In this document: one piece after another, positions 1 through 9,187 of the stretch
How the letters are laid out: every line of letters begins with the position of its first letter
How positions within the stretch are numbered: the stretch's first letter is position 1
NCBI RefSeq assembly: GCF_044797955.1
Contig: NZ_CP085211.1
Location: 1,488,001 to 1,552,000, forward strand
Origin: Idiomarina seosinensis_A
GTDB lineage: Bacteria > Pseudomonadota > Gammaproteobacteria > Enterobacterales > Alteromonadaceae
Direction: 5' to 3'
Length of the DNA stretch: 64,000 bases
Notes under the pieces: model-generated
The model's database searches: none
What the model saw: the letters and a program-made list of their open reading frames with translations, nothing else
Told to the model about the DNA's origin: nothing
Program-made: the position numbers and the translations under genes

Positions 1-2205
1 CAACCGCGCCGACGAATGCTCAGGGCCCTGACCTTCGTAGCCGTGCGGCAGCAATAATGTCAGACCACACAGGCGACCCCACTTCTGCTCACCGGAACTA
101 AGGAATTGATCGATAACAACCTGAGCTCCATTCACAAAATCACCGAACTGAGCTTCCCACATGACCAGAGTTTTTGGTTCTGCGGTTGCGTATCCATATT
201 CAAATGCCACCACCGCGGCTTCAGACAGGACAGAGTCATAAATTTCTATCTTGCCCTGATCATCATGGATGTCGTTAAGCGGCATATAAGTACTGGCATC
301 TTCTTGATCATGCAATACTGCATGCCGATGGAAAAACGTACCCCGCCCAGAGTCCTGACCCGTCAACCGGATATGGATACCTTGCTCGACTAAGCTGGCA
401 TAAGCTAATGTTTCAGCAAAGCCCCAGTCCATGGATTTATCACCTTTCGCCATTTTTTGACGTTCCTGATAAACCTTAGCGACTCGCGAATTCAGCTTAT
501 GATCCTCAGGGTAAGAAGAGATTTTATCACCCAGTTCGCGCAGCTTTTCCGAACTAATTTCGTAATCGTAATCAACATCCCACTCGTTGCCGATATAGGG
601 TGACCAGTCAACCGAATGCTGCCGCATCGGACGATGTTCATCAACCACGACTTCGCCGCGGTCAAGGGCATCACGGTAATCGTCAACCCATTTTTTTGCC
701 TTGTCTTTCTCGACCACATTCTTATCAGCAAGGCGGTCGGAATAAATCTCGCGGGCAACCGGATGCTTTTTAATTTTACTGTACATCAAGGGTTGCGTTG
801 CACTGGGCTCATCGGCTTCGTTGTGACCATGACGGCGGTAGCACACAAGGTCAATCAGTACATCGCGTTTAAATTTATTGCGATAATCAAGTGCCAGCTG
901 AGTAACAAAAACGACGGCTTCAGGATCATCCGCATTAACGTGGAAGATAGGCGCCTGAACCATTTTTGCAATGTCAGTACAGTACTGTGTCGAGCGGGCA
1001 TCTTCACGTTTAGCAGTGGTGAACCCAACTTGATTATTAATAACAATACGCACCGAACCACCCACCTGATAAGCGCGGGTCTTGGACATATTGAAGGTTT
1101 CTTGCACTATGCCCTGGCCGGCTATCGCCGCGTCGCCGTGAATCGTTATAGGCAGAACTTTCTGCCCTTCCGGGTCATCCAGACGATCCATACGTGCGCG
1201 AACTGAACCCATCACTACCGGGTTAACGATTTCCAGGTGAGACGGATTAAAAGCAAGCGCCAGATGGACATCGCCACCCGGTGTTTCAAAGTCAGACGAA
1301 AAGCCCATATGATATTTTACATCACCGGAACCTTTATTATTGGAATGCTTACCAGCGAACTCGTCAAATAAGTCCTGTGGCTTTTTGCCCAACACATTGA
1401 CCAGCACATTCAAACGTCCGCGGTGAGCCATACCGATGACAACTTCTTTCGCGCCCTGTTCGCCCGACCGGGTAATGAGTTCTTTGAGCAGTGGCACCAG
1501 GCTGTCGCCACCTTCCAGAGAAAAGCGCTTAGCGCCCGGAAACTTTGAACCTAAATATTTTTCCAGGCCATCGGCGGCAATGAGTTCGCGCAAAATTTTG
1601 GTTTGCTGGTCCTGCTGGAACGACGGCTTGCCGGCTACGCCCTCAAGGCGCTGCTGGATCCACCGTTTTTCTTCCGTCGACACAATGTGCATATATTCCG
1701 CACCCACCTGATTACAATAGGTGGATTCAAGCACCTCATGGATGTCTTTAAGCTTCATTGTGTCGCTGCCCGTGGCCAGCGAACCGACATTAAATTCGCG
1801 GTCCAGGTCATCTTTGCTCAGACCATGAAAATCAAGTGATAGCTCGGGAACCTTTTCTTGCTGCCACATGCCAAGAGGATCAAGACTGGCGTGCTGATGC
1901 CCTCTAAAACGGTACGCGTTGATTAACTGCAGGACTTTAACTTGCTTTTCGTCTGCGTGGGAACTGCCGGCAGCCGATTGCTTGAATTTGTTCTTCGCCA
2001 GCGATTTGAACTCGTCGCGGACCTCACTTAGCTTGATATCTACGGCACTGTCGTTACTCGGCAGAGAATCAAAAATTTCCCGCCATTCGTCACTGACGGC
2101 CGTGGGGTCATCGAGGTACACTTCGAACATTTGTTCGATATAAGCAATGTTACCTCCGGCTAGATGCGAGGACTCTAGCCACTCACGCATTACACCCTCT
2201 TGCAT
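1..2205 (-). CDS. sucA: 2-oxoglutarate dehydrogenase E1 component, 5' part
   Basis: Thiamine-diphosphate E1 subunit that decarboxylates 2-oxoglutarate in the TCA cycle. Reading the minus strand from ATG at 2205 gives 735 codons open to the window edge; the E. coli protein has about 933 residues, so the C-terminal fifth is missing. The N-terminus MQEGVMREWLESS matches the E. coli pattern (MQNSALKAWLDSS). HRGRLNVL and the ThDP motif start GDAAIAGQG are visible. AAGGAAA lies 5 nt before the start. It follows sdhB by about 0.1 kb, the usual sdhCDAB-sucAB order. Identity is certain; only the 3' end is unseen. Confidence 0.96.
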   Translation of the reverse strand, partial: MQEGVMREWLESSHLAGGNIAYIEQMFEVYLDDPTAVSDEWREIFDSLPSNDSAVDIKLSEVRDEFKSLAKNKFKQSAAGSSHADEKQVKVLQLINAYRFRGHQHASLDPLGMWQQEKVPELSLDFHGLSKDDLDREFNVGSLATGSDTMKLKDIHEVLESTYCNQVGAEYMHIVSTEEKRWIQQRLEGVAGKPSFQQDQQTKILRELIAADGLEKYLGSKFPGAKRFSLEGGDSLVPLLKELITRSGEQGAKEVVIGMAHRGRLNVLVNVLGKKPQDLFDEFAGKHSNNKGSGDVKYHMGFSSDFETPGGDVHLALAFNPSHLEIVNPVVMGSVRARMDRLDDPEGQKVLPITIHGDAAIAGQGIVQETFNMSKTRAYQVGGSVRIVINNQVGFTTAKREDARSTQYCTDIAKMVQAPIFHVNADDPEAVVFVTQLALDYRNKFKRDVLIDLVCYRRHGHNEADEPSATQPLMYSKIKKHPVAREIYSDRLADKNVVEKDKAKKWVDDYRDALDRGEVVVDEHRPMRQHSVDWSPYIGNEWDVDYDYEISSEKLRELGDKISSYPEDHKLNSRVAKVYQERQKMAKGDKSMDWGFAETLAYASLVEQGIHIRLTGQDSGRGTFFHRHAVLHDQEDASTYMPLNDIHDDQGKIEIYDSVLSEAAVVAFEYGYATAEPKTLVMWEAQFGDFVNGAQVVIDQFLSSGEQKWGRLCGLTLLLPHGYEGQGPEHSSARL

Positions 2206-2244
2206 TGCGTTTCCTTTACACTAAATTCTGACCATACTATGAAA

Positions 2245-2275
2245 GAATAGCCGCCCTGATTCAAGGCAGCTATTC
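2245..2275 (-). terminator. Intercistronic hairpin between sdhB and sucA
   Basis: An inverted repeat GAATAGC / GCTATTC, with an inner GCC/GGC pair, makes a stem of about 10 bp with one mismatch and a 9-nt loop. On the minus strand only three T residues follow, so it is more likely an attenuator or mRNA-processing/stability hairpin than a strong terminator. It lies in the only sizeable gap of the sdh-suc operon. Confidence 0.45.
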
Positions 2276-2314
2276 AAAACATCAACTCATTTCTTTACCG
2301 GACTACGCTGTAAT

Positions 2315-3028
2315 TTAAACAGCACGGCTCAGTAGCATAGACTTGATGTGACCTATCGCCTTAGTTGGATTCAAGCCTTTCGGGCAAACGTTGACACAAT
2401 TCATAATTCCGTGGCAACGAAACACGCTAAAGGCATCGTCTAGCTCACTGAGGCGTTCTTCAGTGGCTGTGTCGCGACTATCAATTAAGAACCGATAGGC
2501 GTGCAACAAGCCGGCCGGACCAACAAATTTATCCGGATTCCACCAAAATGATGGGCAAGACGTTGAGCAACAAGCACATAAAATGCACTCATATAATCCA
2601 TCAAGCTTAGCACGATCTTCCGGCGACTGCAGGCGTTCGCGCGCCGGCGGTGTTTTCTCGTCGTTAATTAAGAAGGGTTTAATCTTCTCGTACTGCTTAT
2701 AGAACTGGCTCATATCAACAATCAAATCACGGATTACCGGCAATCCCGGTAATGGCCGGATAACAATCCGGTCGGATTTTAATGATGATAAATGCGTGAT
2801 GCAGGCCAGACCGTTTTTGCCATTAATGCTCATGCCATCGGAGCCACAAACACCTTCCCGACATGAGCGGCGAAACGCCAGACTTGGATCCTTTTCTTTC
2901 AATTTAATCAGCGCTTCCAGCACCATTAAATCCTGATTATCTTCAACCTCCAGGCTGTACTCTTTCATATGTGGAGCGTTGTCTACATCCGGATTGTAGC
3001 GATAAATTGAAAACGTATATTTTTTCAT
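2315..3028 (-). CDS. sdhB: Succinate dehydrogenase iron-sulfur subunit
   Basis: Iron-sulfur subunit of complex II; it passes electrons from SdhA FAD to quinone. The 237-residue protein has the 2Fe-2S cluster motif CREGVCGSDG, then CILCACCSTSCPS and CHGIMNCVNVCPKG for the 4Fe-4S and 3Fe-4S centres, closely like E. coli SdhB (238 aa). The open frame extends upstream to 3076, but ATG at 3028 (MKKYTFSIYRYNPDVD) fits the family and has GGAGGG just upstream. Spacing from the sdhA stop is 13 nt, so it is co-transcribed. Confidence 0.97.
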   Translation of the reverse strand: MKKYTFSIYRYNPDVDNAPHMKEYSLEVEDNQDLMVLEALIKLKEKDPSLAFRRSCREGVCGSDGMSINGKNGLACITHLSSLKSDRIVIRPLPGLPVIRDLIVDMSQFYKQYEKIKPFLINDEKTPPARERLQSPEDRAKLDGLYECILCACCSTSCPSFWWNPDKFVGPAGLLHAYRFLIDSRDTATEERLSELDDAFSVFRCHGIMNCVNVCPKGLNPTKAIGHIKSMLLSRAV

Positions 3029-3041
3029 AGTACCCTCCAAC

Positions 3042-4808
3042 TTAATAGGTACGAGCTTTCGGAGGGAAAGCTTCACGCAATTTAGGTTCCAGATTAACTT
3101 CGCGAGTCACCATATCTTCGTTCTCAGGACGATAAATAGTGTGCACAAGCCAGTTTTCGTCATCACGATCCGGATAATCCGCACGGCTGTGGGCGCCACG
3201 ACTCTCAGTACGGAAGCTTGCTGCAACTGCAGTTGAGTATGCAGTTTCCATCAAATTATCCAACTCCAGACACTCCACACGCTGCGTATTAAACTCTTTG
3301 GATGTATCATCAAGACGCGCATTCTGCAGACGGTCGCGAATTTCCTGAAGTTCTTTTAGACCTTCTTTCATCGAATCGCCTTCGCGGAAAACCGAGAAGT
3401 TAAGCTGCATACACTGCTGCAAGTCTTTCTTAATTTGCGCCGGATCTTCACCTTTTTGGGTATTTTCCCAGCGGTTATAGCGACTTAAAGCAGCATCGAC
3501 ATCATCACTTGTCGCTTCACGGGCTTCGACATTTGCAGCCAGGTTTTCACCCAAGTGCATTCCGGTCGAACGACCAAAGACCACCAGATCCAGCAACGAG
3601 TTACCACCCAGTCGATTCGCTCCATGTACAGACACACAAGCAATTTCGCCACAAGCGAACAAACCTTTAACGTGTGACGTCTGACCTTTATCGTCAACGG
3701 TCAAAACCTGCCCATGAATGTCAGTTGGGATACCACCCATCATGTAGTGACAGGTCGGGATAACTGGAATCGGTTCTTTAACCGGATCGACATGAGCAAA
3801 TGTGCGTGACAAGTCACAGACACCCGGCAAACGACTTTCCAGCGTTTCTTTACCCAGATGGTCCAGCTTAAGCTTGATGTGTGTACCCCAAGGACCTTCA
3901 CAACCACGGCCTTCACGAATTTCGGTCATCATTGCGCGAGATACGACATCACGGGATGCCAAATCTTTGGCATTCGGTGCATAACGCTCCATAAAGCGCT
4001 CACCATCTTTATTCAGCAGGTAGCCCCCTTCACCGCGACAACCTTCTGTCACCAGCGAGCCCGCGCCGGCAATCCCGGTCGGGTGGAACTGCCACATTTC
4101 CATATCCTGCACCGGCACACCAGCGCGTAATGCCATACCAACACCGTCGCCAGTATTGATGTGCGCGTTGGTCGTTGAAGAGTAAATACGACCCGCGCCA
4201 CCGGTTGCCAGGACCACAGCCTTAGCTTTAACGAAATAAACTTCGCCGGTTTCGATATCCATGGTGGTAACACCACAAACCGAACCATCTTGATTTTTCA
4301 CGATGTCCAGTGCATACCACTCTGAAAAGACCGTCGTTTTATTTTTAACGTTCTGCTGGTAAAGCAAGTGCAATAATGCGTGACCGGTACGGTCCGCTGC
4401 AGCTGCAGTACGCGCTGCTTGTTCGCCGCCGAAATTCTTTGACTGACCACCGAACGGACGTTGATAGACTTTGCCGTTTTCAAACCGTGAGAAAGGTAAG
4501 CCCAGATTTTCCATTTCCAAAATGGCCTCAGGACCTGCTTTACACATGTATTCAATAGCGTCCTGGTCACCGATGTAATCGGAACCCTTGACCGTATCGA
4601 ACATGTGCCATTCCCAGTTGTCTTCGTGAGCATTACCCAGCGCAACTGTAATGCCGCCTTGAGCTGATACCGTATGTGAGCGCGTCGGAAACACTTTCGA
4701 CATCAACGCGCAGCTGAGTCCTTCCTGGGATATTTGCAGTGCTGCCCGCATTCCGGCCCCGCCGGCACCAATCACCACCGCATCAAATTCTAAAGTTTTA
4801 ACGTTCAC
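3042..4808 (-). CDS. sdhA: Succinate dehydrogenase flavoprotein subunit
   Basis: Catalytic subunit of complex II, oxidising succinate to fumarate. It has 588 residues, exactly the E. coli length. The dinucleotide-binding motif GAGGAG is at 14-19, and the His that carries covalent FAD is at 45 in the SHTVSAQGG context. The start is GTG at 4808, directly after the TAA of sdhD (no gap), so translation is coupled. The protein ends in the typical FPPKARTY. Confidence 0.97.
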   Translation of the reverse strand: MNVKTLEFDAVVIGAGGAGMRAALQISQEGLSCALMSKVFPTRSHTVSAQGGITVALGNAHEDNWEWHMFDTVKGSDYIGDQDAIEYMCKAGPEAILEMENLGLPFSRFENGKVYQRPFGGQSKNFGGEQAARTAAAADRTGHALLHLLYQQNVKNKTTVFSEWYALDIVKNQDGSVCGVTTMDIETGEVYFVKAKAVVLATGGAGRIYSSTTNAHINTGDGVGMALRAGVPVQDMEMWQFHPTGIAGAGSLVTEGCRGEGGYLLNKDGERFMERYAPNAKDLASRDVVSRAMMTEIREGRGCEGPWGTHIKLKLDHLGKETLESRLPGVCDLSRTFAHVDPVKEPIPVIPTCHYMMGGIPTDIHGQVLTVDDKGQTSHVKGLFACGEIACVSVHGANRLGGNSLLDLVVFGRSTGMHLGENLAANVEAREATSDDVDAALSRYNRWENTQKGEDPAQIKKDLQQCMQLNFSVFREGDSMKEGLKELQEIRDRLQNARLDDTSKEFNTQRVECLELDNLMETAYSTAVAASFRTESRGAHSRADYPDRDDENWLVHTIYRPENEDMVTREVNLEPKLREAFPPKARTY

Positions 4809-5156
4809 TTAAACACCCCACAGTACAAACAAGCCAGTGAGCCAAACGACGATTAACCCGACGCTGAATACGAATTGAATGAATGCTCTGACACCCGACG
4901 CTTTAACGTAGTCGGTTAAAACCTGCCAGATACCAATCCAACCGTGGATAAGTACTGCGGTCAACGTCAGCAAGGTAAATACCTGCATCCAAACGTTTGC
5001 GAACAGTCCACTCCAGTTTTGGTAAGTTACATCTGCCGTTGAGACAAAAAAACCAACCATAAACAAAGTGTATAAAAAGATAATTATTGAGGATGCACGG
5101 ACCAAAAGATAATCATGCGAACCCGTACGCCCAAGTGTTCCAGCCGCTTTTACCAT
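4809..5156 (-). CDS. sdhD: Succinate dehydrogenase membrane anchor subunit
   Basis: Small three-helix anchor of complex II that helps bind quinone and heme b. Starting at ATG 5156 it has 115 residues, the same as E. coli SdhD, and ends in the familiar WGV. The earlier in-frame GTG at 5162 is nearly on top of the ribosome site AGGAG, so it is rejected. The start overlaps the sdhC stop in ATGGTAA (7 nt), a sign of translational coupling. HDYLLVRA and IHGWIGIWQVLTDYVK are family hallmarks. Confidence 0.95.
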   Translation of the reverse strand: MVKAAGTLGRTGSHDYLLVRASSIIIFLYTLFMVGFFVSTADVTYQNWSGLFANVWMQVFTLLTLTAVLIHGWIGIWQVLTDYVKASGVRAFIQFVFSVGLIVVWLTGLFVLWGV

Positions 5157-5524
5157 AACCACACTCCTACCAGTACAGCCCAGATAACTGATAAAGCTAT
5201 AAATACGTTCGCACTGATGCGACCTGAGTCAAGTTCTTCCCAGTAACCCAAATCCATCACCCAGTGACGAATACCGATAATTAAGTGGAATCCTAACGCT
5301 GTCAAAATACCCCAGCCAATGAACTTGGCGATAAAGCCAGTCATCAGGCTTTCAACGTGAGCAAAACCCTGAGGACCTTCCAGAGAGGTTGCAAATGCCC
5401 AAGTTAAAAAGGCCAGCGCAATGAGCATAACCACACCAGAAATACGGTGCAAAATGGATGCTTTGGCAGCGGCAGGAAGTTTTATTGTTGATAAGTCTAA
5501 GTTTACAGGTCTTTCTTTTTTCAC
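5150..5524 (-). CDS. sdhC: Succinate dehydrogenase cytochrome b556 subunit
   Basis: Heme b-binding anchor of complex II, first gene of the operon. RPVNLDL, the quinone-site SILHRISG and FHLIIGIRH, with the heme ligand His at about residue 80, are visible, plus three membrane helices. GTG at 5524 gives 124 residues and an N-terminus MKKERPVNLD like E. coli VKKQRPVNLD; AAAAGG lies upstream. A further upstream GTG at 5548 (132 aa) is possible but has no good ribosome site. Confidence 0.93.
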   Translation of the reverse strand: MKKERPVNLDLSTIKLPAAAKASILHRISGVVMLIALAFLTWAFATSLEGPQGFAHVESLMTGFIAKFIGWGILTALGFHLIIGIRHWVMDLGYWEELDSGRISANVFIALSVIWAVLVGVWLW

Positions 5525-5621
5525 GATAGCTTGCCTTTTAAAAAGCACTAAAGAAATGTAAAGAATGCCCGGCGCATCTCTAAGCTGTTATGATAACCCA
5601 AGTGCCACCTCGACGGCGTTG

Positions 5622-5650
5622 AGTATATCGAGCATGCCGTGCAATTACAA
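5622..5650 (-). promoter_or_regulatory. Candidate sigma-70 promoter of the sdh operon
   Basis: On the minus strand TTGTAA (5650-5645) and TATACT (5627-5622) are 17 nt apart, matching the consensus at 4/6 and 5/6 positions. The -10 lies about 100 nt upstream of the sdhC GTG, leaving a long untranslated leader. Confidence 0.55.
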
Positions 5651-5794
5651 CGACAAACCTAGTAACGAAAATAGGCTAAAATTGGATTCATCAGCAATCT
5701 AAGACTAAAGTCTAATTAGCAAAAAAATGTTAATCCTCTTGTAGGCTCAGTGACGTATTACTAATGCCAGATAATTCTCGCCGTTTGACATAAA

Positions 5795-5824
5795 TTGACA
5801 TTTGACACCAATTTAGCGTTAAAT
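5795..5824 (+). promoter_or_regulatory. Candidate sigma-70 promoter of gltA
   Basis: A perfect TTGACA (5795-5800) is followed after 18 nt by TTAAAT (5819-5824, 4/6), ending 40 nt before the gltA ATG. Two further TTGACA copies at 5785 and 5802 flank it, so the active -35 cannot be fixed by eye. Confidence 0.5.
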
Positions 5825-5863
5825 TAGCGCACTTTTCAAAAGTACAAGCAAGGAGATTTCCTT

Positions 5864-7144
5864 ATGGCTGATCGCAAAGCCACATTACAGATTGAGGGGC
5901 AATCAATCGAATTGCCGGTTTTGTCACCGACAGCCGGTAAAGATGTAGTCGATGTTCGCACGCTAGGAAAACATGGTTTTTTCACCTTTGATCCAGGCTT
6001 TCTGGCAACAGGCTCTTGTGAGTCGGCTATTACCTACATCGACGGTGAAAAAGGTATGCTACTGCACCGCGGTTATCCGATCGGTGAACTGGCGACCAAA
6101 GCAGATTATCTAGAAGTCTGCTACATGCTGCTGCATGGCGAAGCGCCGGATGAAAAGCAATATCAGGATTTTAAGGAAACCATCACCAAACATACGATGG
6201 TGCATCAGGGTCTGCATAACTTTTTTAATGGTTTCCGACGCGATGCTCACCCAATGGCGATGCTCTGCGCAGTAACTGGCGCCCTGTCATCTTTTTACCA
6301 CGATGACCTGGATATCCATGACGAAAACCAACGCTTACGCAGCGCCTACCGCTTAGTCGCAAAAATACCGACGATCGCTGCAATGGCCTATAAATTTAGC
6401 ATGGGTCAACCCTTCGTCTACCCACGTAATGACCTGGGTTATGCTGAAAACTTCCTTAATATGATGTTCTCAGTACCGGCCGAGGACTATGAAATCAGCC
6501 CAGCCGTTGCTAAGGCAATGGACCGTATCTTTATTTTACATGCCGACCATGAACAGAATGCTTCGACCTCGACAGTTCGGTTGGCTGGCTCCTCCGGTGC
6601 GAACCCTTATGCATGTATTGCAGCGGGTGTTGCGTCTTTGTGGGGGCCTGCGCACGGCGGTGCCAACGAAGCATGTTTGCGGATGCTGGCTGAAATTGGT
6701 TCGGTAGAGAATATTCCGAAGTACATTGAGAAAGCGAAAGATAAAAACGATCCTTTCCGCTTAATGGGCTTTGGTCACCGTGTATACAAAAACATGGACC
6801 CGCGTGCCACAGTAATGCGTGAGTCTTGTCACGAAGTACTGAAAGAGCTTAACCGTGATGACCCACTGCTGGACGTAGCCATGGAACTTGAGCGTATCGC
6901 TCTGTCAGACGATTACTTCGTCGAGAAGAAGTTGTTCCCCAACGTCGACTTCTACTCCGGTATCGTGTTAAAAGCCATTGGCATCCCGACCAACATGTTT
7001 ACTGTTATCTTCGCGCTGTCACGGACAGTCGGCTGGGTATCGCACTGGCACGAAATGATGAGCGAAGAAAGCCAGAAAATCGGCCGACCTCGCCAACTGT
7101 ATACTGGCTACACAGAACGTGAATTCAGTCCGATTAAAAAGTGA
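5864..7144 (+). CDS. gltA: Citrate synthase (type II)
   Basis: Condenses acetyl-CoA and oxaloacetate to citrate. It has 426 residues (E. coli 427). The catalytic triad His264 (PAHGGANE), His305 (GFGHRVYK) and Asp362 (PNVDFYSG) falls at the E. coli numbering. The ATG is preceded by AAGGAGA. The gene diverges from sdhC and ends in a strong terminator. Confidence 0.98.
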   Translation: MADRKATLQIEGQSIELPVLSPTAGKDVVDVRTLGKHGFFTFDPGFLATGSCESAITYIDGEKGMLLHRGYPIGELATKADYLEVCYMLLHGEAPDEKQYQDFKETITKHTMVHQGLHNFFNGFRRDAHPMAMLCAVTGALSSFYHDDLDIHDENQRLRSAYRLVAKIPTIAAMAYKFSMGQPFVYPRNDLGYAENFLNMMFSVPAEDYEISPAVAKAMDRIFILHADHEQNASTSTVRLAGSSGANPYACIAAGVASLWGPAHGGANEACLRMLAEIGSVENIPKYIEKAKDKNDPFRLMGFGHRVYKNMDPRATVMRESCHEVLKELNRDDPLLDVAMELERIALSDDYFVEKKLFPNVDFYSGIVLKAIGIPTNMFTVIFALSRTVGWVSHWHEMMSEESQKIGRPRQLYTGYTEREFSPIKK

Positions 7145-7161
7145 TCAAAGTCACTTTGACG

Positions 7162-7189
7162 AAAAAACGCCTCCTACGAGGCGTTTTTT
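7162..7189. terminator. Bidirectional intrinsic terminator after gltA
   Basis: A perfect 12-bp stem, AAAAAACGCCTC / GAGGCGTTTTTT with a CTAC loop, has T-runs on both strands. It lies between the convergent gltA and the pentapeptide-repeat gene and can serve both. Confidence 0.92.
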
Positions 7190-7190
7190 A

Positions 7191-8078
7191 TTACCAGCGA
7201 CTGACAAATCGATTGGTAATGATTGATATCAATATACCCAGCATAAAATAGCCAATTACATTAAGCAGCGTCTGCGCAATACCATTGGTAGCCAGCGAAA
7301 AGCTTCCTAAATTAATAAAATGTAACAATGAGTGGTGCCAGGCAATGCCGAAATCGGAAAAAGCGTCAGGCTTGGCAAGACTGAAATAAATGCCAAAGCT
7401 ACTCACTATCAACAAAGATGATATCAGCCAGCGTGACAATGAGTGGCCAAAATCAGAAATCAGTCCGATAAATGCCGCAAACAGAACTCTTGGCAGTTTT
7501 CTGTACCACGACAATTCCTCAATTTCGAGCAGCAACTGAGACAGGCGGTATTCTCGCGAGCAATACTCAATAAATGGCGACAGCTCAGTCCCGGCTGTGA
7601 ATATGGTTCGTTTGCTCGTACGCGGCTGTTTTAACAGACGCAGGAAATGGCTAATGCCCGTAGTCAACGCAGGACGGAACTTAACGCGGATGACTTTAAC
7701 GTTTCGAAAACTGGCTAAATCAAAGTCAACGTTTGAAAAATCGACCGCATCTAAGCGTGAATCGTCCCAGTGTGAATTACGTGCTGTCGCTCCTTTAAAG
7801 CTGGAATTCCGTATACTCGCCTGAGTTACGTCAGCATCGTCTAAATCGGCATTTTCGAGCTGGCAGCCGTGCCAACATGTCTGCCTTAAATTAGCTGTTG
7901 AAAACTTCGTGTAGCCATCTTTATCACTGCGACACCTATTGAAGGTAGCGCCCTGCAGATTAGCTTCAGTAAAAGCTGTATTGGTCAAATCACACTCATC
8001 AAAAACACAGCCGCTGAGATCATTTAAGCTTAAGTTTTTGCCTTTTAGTTCGTCTCCGTGAAATGTTCGTTGGGTCAT
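7191..8078 (-). CDS. Pentapeptide-repeat protein with C-terminal channel-like membrane domain
   Basis: Function unknown. Residues 5-135 carry many A(D/N)LXX-type pentapeptide repeats (ANLQGATF, ANLRQ, ADLDDADV, AVDFSNVDFD), which fold as a right-handed beta helix. After a charged linker there are hydrophobic segments at roughly 198-210, 217-234 and 270-289. The last pair frames a re-entrant-looking stretch and resembles the two-helix ion-channel domains often fused to such repeats, but no canonical TVGYG potassium filter is seen. Its ATG overlaps the stop of the upstream gene (ATGA), so the two are one operon. A channel or signalling role is inference. Confidence 0.75.
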   Translation of the reverse strand: MTQRTFHGDELKGKNLSLNDLSGCVFDECDLTNTAFTEANLQGATFNRCRSDKDGYTKFSTANLRQTCWHGCQLENADLDDADVTQASIRNSSFKGATARNSHWDDSRLDAVDFSNVDFDLASFRNVKVIRVKFRPALTTGISHFLRLLKQPRTSKRTIFTAGTELSPFIEYCSREYRLSQLLLEIEELSWYRKLPRVLFAAFIGLISDFGHSLSRWLISSLLIVSSFGIYFSLAKPDAFSDFGIAWHHSLLHFINLGSFSLATNGIAQTLLNVIGYFMLGILISIITNRFVSRW

Positions 8079-9055
8079 TGTTTTACAAATTCCGATAAGG
8101 TGTTATCCAGTTCTACACTAATTCGCCGTTGCTTATTTCCTTCGAGGATATTCTGAAAGGTTTCTTGTTGCAGACCGTAGGGGTCCCAGACCGGTACACT
8201 TTTCTCTGCGTCAACAATCAGGCCAAGGTCGCGGTTAAGCTCAGTAAACACCTGATAAAGTTCAGAGTCAGTCCGCAAACCATCTGCGCTCAACAGCCGT
8301 CCATCATTCTTTAACCAATAAGCGTAATTTGCCCTAATCGGCCGTATTGAATCGAATTTTTTATACAGTAAAGATGTCATAAAGTGCTCAGTTATTACGT
8401 CAAACTGTCGGCTGGGGAATAAAGACGCGTCGCTCAGATCACCGAACCGGTATAGCACTTCAATTTGCTTAAGCTGCTCGCGTTTTTCCCGAATTTCTTT
8501 GTCAAGCTGCTTGCAGCAAGTAAACTTTTCATCACCGATTTTAAATTTGTAGCGGAAAAATGCTTTACTCTTGATTGCCTCTAAAAACCCAGCAATCTGC
8601 TTAAGCGGAAAATCACAACGGTCAACAAAAGTAACGACGATATTAATTTTAGACTGCGACTCCTGCAAAGCTTCGAGGTAAAGTAATAATTGACCCAATG
8701 CGTGAACATAACTCGCTACGCCCGCGACCATTACCTGTAAAGGTTGCGATGACTTATGCTCATTAAATCGTTCGACTAACCGCTGCTTTAGCCACATGCG
8801 CTGCTCTTTGACTAAATACCAGCTACCGGCGGGTAAATTAGTTTCAGAAAACCATTTTGCTAACTGGGTAGTCGAAGGCCCTTCTTTTAAAAACCCATGA
8901 AAACTGTCCTGCGAGGTCTGCAGTAAGTCGTCTTTTATTGCTGCGAACTGACAATGAACCCGGCTCTGATGATACCCGCAAGGCGTATTTTTGCCATTAT
9001 CATGAGAACAGATGTGGGCACTGTCATTTAGTTTAGTCTGAATTTTTTGGCTCAT
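8075..9055 (-). CDS. Putative class I methyltransferase-fold protein
   Basis: 326 residues, not recognised as a named protein. An early segment rich in Cys and His (HICSHDNGKNTPCGYHQSRVHC) may bind metal. The middle looks like a SAM-dependent methyltransferase fold: VMVAGVASYVHALGQLL in place of motif I, then NIVVTFVDRCDFPL ending beta-2 with an acidic residue, FDVITEHF for motif IV, and YWLKNDGRLLSADG for the usual 'LkpGG' loop. Motif I lacks the normal GxGxG, so SAM binding is uncertain. It overlaps the pentapeptide-repeat gene by 4 nt. A perfect TATAAT on the minus strand at 9108-9103 may be its -10. Confidence 0.6.
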   Translation of the reverse strand: MSQKIQTKLNDSAHICSHDNGKNTPCGYHQSRVHCQFAAIKDDLLQTSQDSFHGFLKEGPSTTQLAKWFSETNLPAGSWYLVKEQRMWLKQRLVERFNEHKSSQPLQVMVAGVASYVHALGQLLLYLEALQESQSKINIVVTFVDRCDFPLKQIAGFLEAIKSKAFFRYKFKIGDEKFTCCKQLDKEIREKREQLKQIEVLYRFGDLSDASLFPSRQFDVITEHFMTSLLYKKFDSIRPIRANYAYWLKNDGRLLSADGLRTDSELYQVFTELNRDLGLIVDAEKSVPVWDPYGLQQETFQNILEGNKQRRISVELDNTLSEFVKQ

Positions 9056-9187
9056 TGCGTTCCGTCAATAGTTATCCAAATCAGTTATTTAGAGTACATT
9101 CAATTATATGCCCGGCGCTACGTGCAATAACACCTCTTTTTATTTATACTACAGGGCTTTTTGGTGTGGTCAAAAACAGAGAGGCTT

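Larger units (their letters stand above)
5525..5863. promoter_or_regulatory. Divergent sdh / gltA control region
   Basis: This 339-base gap contains no gene. It separates the divergent sdhCDAB-sucA operon and gltA, and holds one promoter candidate for each (listed separately). A short palindrome AGACT-AA-AGTCT at 5702-5713 lies between them and is a candidate operator; the protein that might bind it cannot be told from sequence alone. Three copies of TTGACA are crowded at 5785, 5795 and 5802. Confidence 0.6.

Noticed and set aside
616..1206. 196-codon open frame on the plus strand
   Set aside because: It lies fully antisense to sucA, which has clear motifs in its own frame; no ribosome site or family resemblance.
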